NCBI RefSeq assembly: GCF_029784155.1
Contig: NC_073691.1
Span: 132,804,714 to 132,868,713 of the forward strand
Source: Uranotaenia lowii
Taxonomy: Eukaryota; Arthropoda; Insecta; Diptera; Culicidae
Reading direction: 5' to 3'
DNA length: 64,000 nt
Shown here: in pieces, positions 58,300 to 64,000 of the stretch
How positions within the stretch are numbered: position 1 is the first letter of the stretch
Layout: each line of letters begins with the position of its first letter
Program-made: the position numbers and the translations under genes
The notes under the pieces: model-generated
The model's database searches: none
What the model was told of the DNA's origin: nothing
What the model saw: the letters and a program-made list of their open reading frames with translations, nothing else

Positions 58300-59278
58300 T
58301 CTCTCATGTTCCACAACCCTACTGAGCGAACTGTCGAAACGGTTAACATTATAATCTCTCGTTCTACGTCCAGTTGGCTCATTCGTTGCTAAGTCCTCAC
58401 GCGGTTCGGTTCGTTACGGCAACATTCGTTCGTTTGTTCCTTTTTGTGCGGTGCTTCTCGTTTCTCCCACACCATTATTTTTCAGTCTGTCGAAAGAGCG
58501 CGCCGAGTTTTCTTCATCCCACCGTCCCTCATAACAAATAAGAACAGTTAGAAGAAAAGACATTTCGCGCGCTCGGCTCATCTGTGTATTTCCCCCGTTG
58601 CTGCTGCTGCCCCGGTTCCACTTGTTTTATTTTATTATCATACTTCGACAATCCAGTGTGCCGGCCGCGTGTATGCGCGTTGATCTACGTAGTGTTCATT
58701 TGTGAGTATTGTGTGTGACATATAGCTGAGTACACCTACGCTAGGAATACGAAGAACCGTTGTCAACTTTCTGCCTAAATTGCTCGGAATCACTCGTTTA
58801 CTTACTACAGTGAGTTATCCGACTGGAAAGCGAGTGTAAAGTGTTTAAGCTCTGAGCTTTATGTTGTGTAACAACTGTGAGTCGGATTAAATATTGTGCA
58901 TTAAAATTCCTCGTAACTGGAAGTTATTGGAACGAGCAATACTGTTTATTTTGAGAAAGTTTACTCAATAATGGCTTTTTGGAGCAACACAACTTCGATG
59001 TGCTTTGAAATGGGGAGCTGATGTTAATCGAACGAAGAAAGCATCCTGAATTAAAGTGATACCCGTACACAGAATCTATGTAGACTGCTGGGTACCAAAA
59101 TTTCGACCAAAACAACAGAAGTCTAAAAGGAAAATATATTTATAAACTAGGAATCGTGAACACAAACGATAAGTATAGTTCTGTAACAAGGCTGTGAAAT
59201 AGTGCTCGAGATAAATTTAGTATGTGCTTAAACTAGTTTCTCGAATCGTTAAAGAGTCGAATAAATCAAAAACACAAA
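58300..59278 (+). promoter_or_regulatory. Promoter and 5' leader of the CDK-inhibitor gene
   Basis: Composition shifts to GC-richer sequence from about 58,310 (GTTCGTTACGGCAAC, GCGCGCCGAG). A TCAGTC initiator-like hexamer at 58,482-58,487 is a possible start site; no TATA box or downstream element is convincing. If transcription starts there, the leader is about 795 nt with several upstream ATGs, suggesting translational control or an unseen leader intron. The leader runs into the CAAAATG start at 59,279. Confidence 0.45.
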
Positions 59279-59659
59279 ATGACGGCTAGCAAGATTCAAT
59301 CTCGTCCCAACAACTTTCTGTCGTCATCGGCAGCAACTCCTCGTAATAGTGCCTTTACGACCAACAATGATCCGAACCAGCTCCGGAGGAGCAACGTAAG
59401 CGGAACCAAGCGGTGCCTTTTTGGCGTCCCAGATTCCGGTGAAACTAAAAGACTGTACGAAGAGAGCGTTAGACAAGACCAGGAACGATTCATAAAGCGT
59501 TTCGGGTTTGATACTTTCACCGGTAAACCAGTAGGAAATTCATCGATCTCATCCCAGTCGTCTTCAATGCGCAGAAGCCCATCCCGGGATTACTCATCAT
59601 CATCCGCGAGTTCGTCTAGTAGAGATGGAAGCTACGGAACCAGCAGAAACCACCGATAG
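59279..59659 (+). CDS. dap: CIP/KIP cyclin-dependent kinase inhibitor (dacapo/p27-like)
   Basis: A 126-residue protein starting in the strong insect context ACACAAAATG. Residues 1-40 are Ser/Asn-rich. Residues ~43-86 match the CDI domain: the cyclin-binding RCLFG (45-49; family RxLFG), an amphipathic linker (ETKRLYEESVRQDQERFIKR) and FGFDTFTGKP, corresponding to the WNFDF..xKP kinase-binding strand. Residues 88-122 are a Ser-rich tail with RRSPSRD, possible kinase sites. Family members bind cyclin E/A-Cdk2 in the nucleus and stop the G1/S transition. The segment after the CDI strand (family YEW and FYY motifs) is not recognisable. At 126 residues it is shorter than fly dacapo (about 245) or human p27 (198). 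The TAG stop is followed at once by a consensus splice donor, so this may be one isoform, or the stop may be bypassed. Confidence 0.7.
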   Translation: MTASKIQSRPNNFLSSSAATPRNSAFTTNNDPNQLRRSNVSGTKRCLFGVPDSGETKRLYEESVRQDQERFIKRFGFDTFTGKPVGNSSISSQSSSMRRSPSRDYSSSSASSSSRDGSYGTSRNHR

Positions 59660-59665
59660 GTAAGT
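59660..59665 (+). promoter_or_regulatory. 5' splice site directly after the stop codon
   Basis: The exon ends CGATAG and the intron begins GTAAGT, a perfect AG|GTAAGT match. The last three exon bases are the in-frame TAG. Any intron here would lie in the 3' untranslated region, 0 nt from the stop and so below the usual distance for nonsense-mediated decay. Confidence 0.75.
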
Positions 59666-62600
59666 TTCCCGCCAAAAACACATTCCCAACAGGTCAGGTT
59701 GTGTCGCCTACACGGTAAACAACTGGCGAATGGCCAAAAACAAATCGCGCCGAAATCGTGCGCATTCGCAAAAAATCGGCGCGTTCAACACCGAAACAAC
59801 CACCGCACACATACACATCGAAGTAGGTAAAAGACACTACACAGAAGACAAATGAGCGTATACGCTCTCCTCCTACTCCGCACCTTTGTTCTCGGAGTTT
59901 CACCTTCCTTCCTATTTTGAGTTAACTTGACCCGCTTCTCAGTCCGAGCAAGATCCGCCTCAGTGTGCTATGAAGATTGTGCGATCGTACGGCCAAAGCT
60001 GGTGGAGGAAAAGGTATGAGACAGAGAGAATGAAAAAGGACTGCAAACAGGTCGTCAAAGAGATGCAGCTCAACCGAGTAAATTTGTGCGCGCCAAACGA
60101 TCGTATCGGAGGAAATTCGGCAAAACAACGATGCGTATTGAACGATCGCAGCCTGTCTGTCTGGCCGGTGAGCCGGGTCCGAAATGGCGCGAAATTCAAC
60201 TTCGAGTCGATTGCATCTATAGGCTATTTTTTTTTTTTTCGTTTCAGGTATACAGAATCGATTTGCGTCTCATTTTTATTGATTCTAGCGGCGGGAGGAG
60301 GACATTCGGCTCGACCGTCTGTCGGGGCGCTAATTTGTTTGCCCGCTATTAGCTTGGAGTGTCGGCGTGTTGCTTGACATTTTGGAAGCCATTTGTTTCC
60401 TGTTCGATTGCAAACCTGTTGTCGAGAGTTTGGCGCCAGTTGATGAGTGACATTTTGCCACAGTCAATCATCGTCGCGTCTGGTGATAAGAACATTTGAA
60501 TACATCGCTTTTCATGGTTATGGGATGTTGAGTTATTTTCTTAAAATGTCTTCTAAAATTTGCTCTAAATTTCCCTGCACATTTCTCACGCTGATCATTA
60601 AATCTGAAAAAACATCGATAACAATTTGACACTACATCCGGACAATATTTTCAGGTATTTTTGTGGGGAATCCAGGAAACAATTGAATCTTCAAAGCGCC
60701 TTCAAATGGTTTGCTTCTAATTAGTGTGTTCTTGAATCAACGATTATTTGCAAGAAAAAGCATAATTGAACAACGTAGAGATGACTTCAATCACTAACAC
60801 ACTAACCTGCTCTTAATGAAGGTGTCTAGCTTTCTTAAAAAAATATTAATGACTATCACTTCACCGATTTTCGTCCGCCTGATCTCCTATAGTGCAGCAC
60901 AAGCCCGGGACCTTTTTAATCATATAACTGGGATGACTCCGGATAAAGACGTCATCCTACACAGACTCGAATTACTCGCCTAAGATGTACTTTATGGTTA
61001 ACCAAAAATCTTATCCCCTCATTTTTTTTTCTCGTTAGAACCGGCTCTCCTTGGGTACTTGTGGCGGCTCCACTTGCGGCGTATCCACGAGATCAACAAC
61101 GCATAGGGTGTATTGTAGTTTCTATCGTTAGATTGGACGCACTCTACTCCGATGTTTGTCGACGATGGAGTCATCAAACGTCATTTGCGAGTTGCTGCAA
61201 ATTCCAATCTTTAGCAGGATAATCTTTATCCTAACTCTGACCCACCTTATCGGTTGTCGTGCGAGAGCCCAATAACGTATTTTTAACGTGCCTTCGTAGG
61301 TGTCATTGCAAGTCGGGTAGCGTGGCGATATCATCTGTCTGAAACGTTAAAGGTTGAAACTCCATGAAAATTTCGTGACTGGTCAAAAACTGAATCATGT
61401 ATAAGATCGATCACACCTCCTCTCTCAGAACTTCCAAGGATTGACGGCTCACACTCTACAATAGCTTTTTTCTGCTTCATTGGATCGCCGAGGTGTTCCA
61501 CACAATTCACGTGAAAGCATCTGTCTGTAGCCCTTGCCGATCTTTCGACGCCTAATTGACGTGGCTTTCGTAGACGACCAGCTTCGTCTATCTTCACACC
61601 CAGATACACTTAATAAGAACTATTTCGGTGTTCTAGTTATCTATCCATGCACCGGCTTTCGGAGCGTATCCAACTCTCCACTGCCTCAATCGCTGCACTG
61701 GCACGTATCTGCACTTTGTAGAGGAGCCCAGATTACAAACTCAAGGGTCTTTAGACAAATGTTCGTAACTCAGTCTCAGTTCCGAATAGACAATGTTTCA
61801 TGAAGTTCATGATAACTCGAACTTTTGTAAGTATGTATGCTGGTTATCCACCATGGGTGCTCGGATTCACCGCAGTTTCTGCAAGTATGTATGTGTGTTC
61901 ACAATTCCGTTTTCACGCACTCATGGGTTTCTTCAAGAAGCTATAGTAAACAAAAAGACGACATCTGAACCCTTTCAAGATAATACACTGTGGTGCAGTG
62001 TTGCTTCAAAATGGCCATTAACAAAACTTCTCGTGACTGTTGTTTTGGATAAACAGACAAAGTTGATCAATATTCTATTACTTCAGGTTTTGGTTACATT
62101 TACTTTTTTTGATATTGATTAGAAATAATAAAGCAATGATTTGCTTATCTAATGTGTTAACATTAGCCTTAAAATCCAATCGGAACATTTCGTCTTTTTC
62201 TTTGAGTCTATTTAGGGTTTCTAAGATTGGGTTGTTTTGTCAGTCCGAGTAATTCCATGATGTAAACATTATTGACAAATGCATCTTCTTTAGACACATT
62301 CTACGATTAAATAGATGAAGACATGTTAGCAAAATGTTACTTGCATTCAATATATGCTCGTCTATACATTCTGTTTAACACGAAAACCCTAATGAATATA
62401 AAATAAAGCCTTAGAAAATTCTATTAAAAATTTGTTTCAAAAACTACTGGTTGAAAATAAATATCGGATTTAAACTTCGGATTGCTTTGAAATGTGCTAA
62501 TAGCAATATGGAAAAATTATTGCGGCTGTCCAAAACAAATAGTGTCGCCGACAGACGTTGATGAACAAATGGTAGTTTTTGTTTAGTCAGTGCTGGCTGG

Positions 62601-64000
62601 AGCCTGAGCTTGATTGATGATCCAACAACGGCGGTGTTTTCAACAACTCACCAAGGTCACACTGTTATGGCGGGCGCGTGAAGTTCGAGAAGAAACACAC
62701 CAACCATCTACCAAATCATGCCAGAAACGAACGACGGACGCTTCATTGGAAGTTCAAATATCAATTGAGGCATAAACTCGTCATCCAAATCGGGCAAATG
62801 TGCCGAATCAATATGGAAGCGATAAAAAAGCGCTAATGGCAACGCGCGCTTTACACTCAGCTTGTTGGTGCTGCTGTTCTTGGGGATGGGAGGGAAAAAA
62901 TGCAACCCCAACGAAAGCAACAACATCAACAGCGAAACTTCACAGCTCAACCAAACGAGTACACAAACAATAAACAAATCAAACCCTTAAAAAACGACTC
63001 AAGCTGACCAATATGGATATCGGTGTGATAGGACAGAAATTGATTGAGGAAATAATAAAAAGAGGGAATGACATGAGGATTCCCCCGGAGGGCAGAAGAA
63101 CGCGGGGAGGGATTGTTTGCATTGAAGTGCATTTTTATGGCTTCACTCTACAGTTTGATGATGTTTTATATTTTTGTTTATCTGTTTTCCTCTGCCCGAG
63201 TATGGAGTCTTCGCGACTGACTCAAACAAACACCCCAAAATGGTTTTGTAAGGCAGTTTTGATGAAGGCAGCCAGCAGGCAGGGAGGAACCCGTTTTTAA
63301 GATCCCAAGATCCCATATGAATGTCTTTTGAGTGGAAGTGCATGTCATAAAGCAGCAGCAACACCACGGAATTCAAACGGCCAAATAAAACGACGACGCT
63401 GAGCCGTCGCTCGGTTGGAAGCTTCAAGCAAGAGTCGTCTGGCGGGAGGGCGGACGGGCAATTAAAGTGCCATTTTTCAATCGCGGATTGTTACCCAGTC
63501 ACCGTCATCAGTCCCGTACTTGGCCGATCCCCTATAGAAGAAGTGTGTTGTCCTTAATGGTGATGTTATTGAACGTAAATGACCGGCAGCCCGAAGTCCG
63601 GTATGGTCATCGAACAACGGACGGGCGCGCTGCATTTTAAAAGTCCTAAATGCATTGGGCTCTCTCGACATTGGAACGCTGGTCGCATGCGCGCGATATT
63701 CGCACTTTTATGACAGTGGCCAAGCTGCATAAATTAACGGGAATCGATTTGAATTTGTGGGATAACTAACATGCGAACCACCTAGAGTTGGTGCCACTTG
63801 GGAGCTGTCGAGGGTGCAGTCGGCCAGGACTTTCTTTCGGAGAGCTTCGATGCATTTTATTATACTGTGCCTCAACATTGCTTAGAGTGCTTAATCTTTC
63901 ATTTCAATCTTTAAAATGTAAAACAAAATTAAATCCTGAAATTTGATTACTGAGAGCACACCCTAAATTTTCTTTGTTTCGATTATCTATATATAGTCGT
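59666..64000. other. Probable intron and downstream sequence of the CDK-inhibitor gene
   Basis: No exon is certain. A 44-codon frame at 60,849-60,983 (+) with AAQARDLFNHITG ends at TAA and has acceptor-like TCTCCTATAG at 60,883-60,892 inside it; it could be an exon or chance. The frames at 59,970-60,377 (+) and 61,331-61,609 (-) show no domain. Composition from 62,700 to 63,850 is GC-richer, as in regulatory DNA. Confidence 0.4.

Noticed and set aside
59970..60377. 135-codon ORF downstream of the CDK-inhibitor exon
   Set aside because: Overlaps ORFs in two other phases and contains a poly-T tract translated as FFFF; no domain; probably intron.
61331..61609. 92-codon minus-strand ORF
   Set aside because: Balanced composition but no recognisable motif and no neighbouring exon signals; cannot be supported as a gene.

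Overview
Eukaryotic nuclear DNA, most likely from a mosquito-like dipteran: AT-rich, repeat-dense, with introns of about 60 nt, CAAAATG-type start contexts, decayed Tc1/mariner elements of the DD37E type (a group first described in mosquitoes), and RTE-like and R1-like LINEs, Ty3/gypsy elements and hAT-like elements. The species call is inference. I see no tRNA, rRNA, CRISPR array or prokaryotic operon.

The one convincing host gene is at the right end. A 126-residue exon at 59,279-59,659 (+) carries a CIP/KIP cyclin-dependent-kinase-inhibitor domain (RCLFG cyclin-binding motif, residues 45-49), so it is a dacapo/p27-type gene. It lies behind a long leader (about 58.3-59.28 kb) and before a consensus 5' splice site at 59,660. 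Its TAG stop is the last three bases of the exon. Downstream to 64 kb is probably its intron.

The rest is mostly mobile DNA, often nested. 3.5-6.8 kb: a palindromic MITE and a cassette-like element (D) split by a 5'-truncated LINE. 7.2-8.4 kb: an ~82-bp tandem repeat. 9.0-12.4 kb: a near full-length, dead RTE-like LINE. 12.49-16.57 kb: a hAT-like element with an exact 8-bp target duplication. 16.6-17.5 kb: a DD37E-type relic. 20.2-30.2 kb: three tandem ~3.1-kb units built around (GTCAATTTT)n arrays; the middle one is interrupted by a 2,451-bp hAT-like element that itself holds a small TIR cassette (A). 34.65-35.59 kb: cassette B. 41.58-50.84 kb: a three-deep nest, a gypsy fragment inside a gypsy element inside a DD37E element. 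51.3-53.8 kb: an R1-like LINE interrupted by cassette C. 54.2-55.1 kb: cassette-like E. 57.0-57.9 kb: another DD37E transposase relic.

The most unusual signal is a shared architecture. Elements A, B and C are bounded by TA duplications and TIRs starting CAC-N-G-N-AAA. Each has its own short motif repeated in inverted orientation in both flanks. In the middle each has a tiny spliced gene model: one or two introns of 56-70 nt with GT..AG borders, a short reading frame, and AATAAA. D and E share the plan with weaker boundaries. In B, D and E the first exon ends exactly on an ATG. They look like a family of small transposable mini-gene cassettes.
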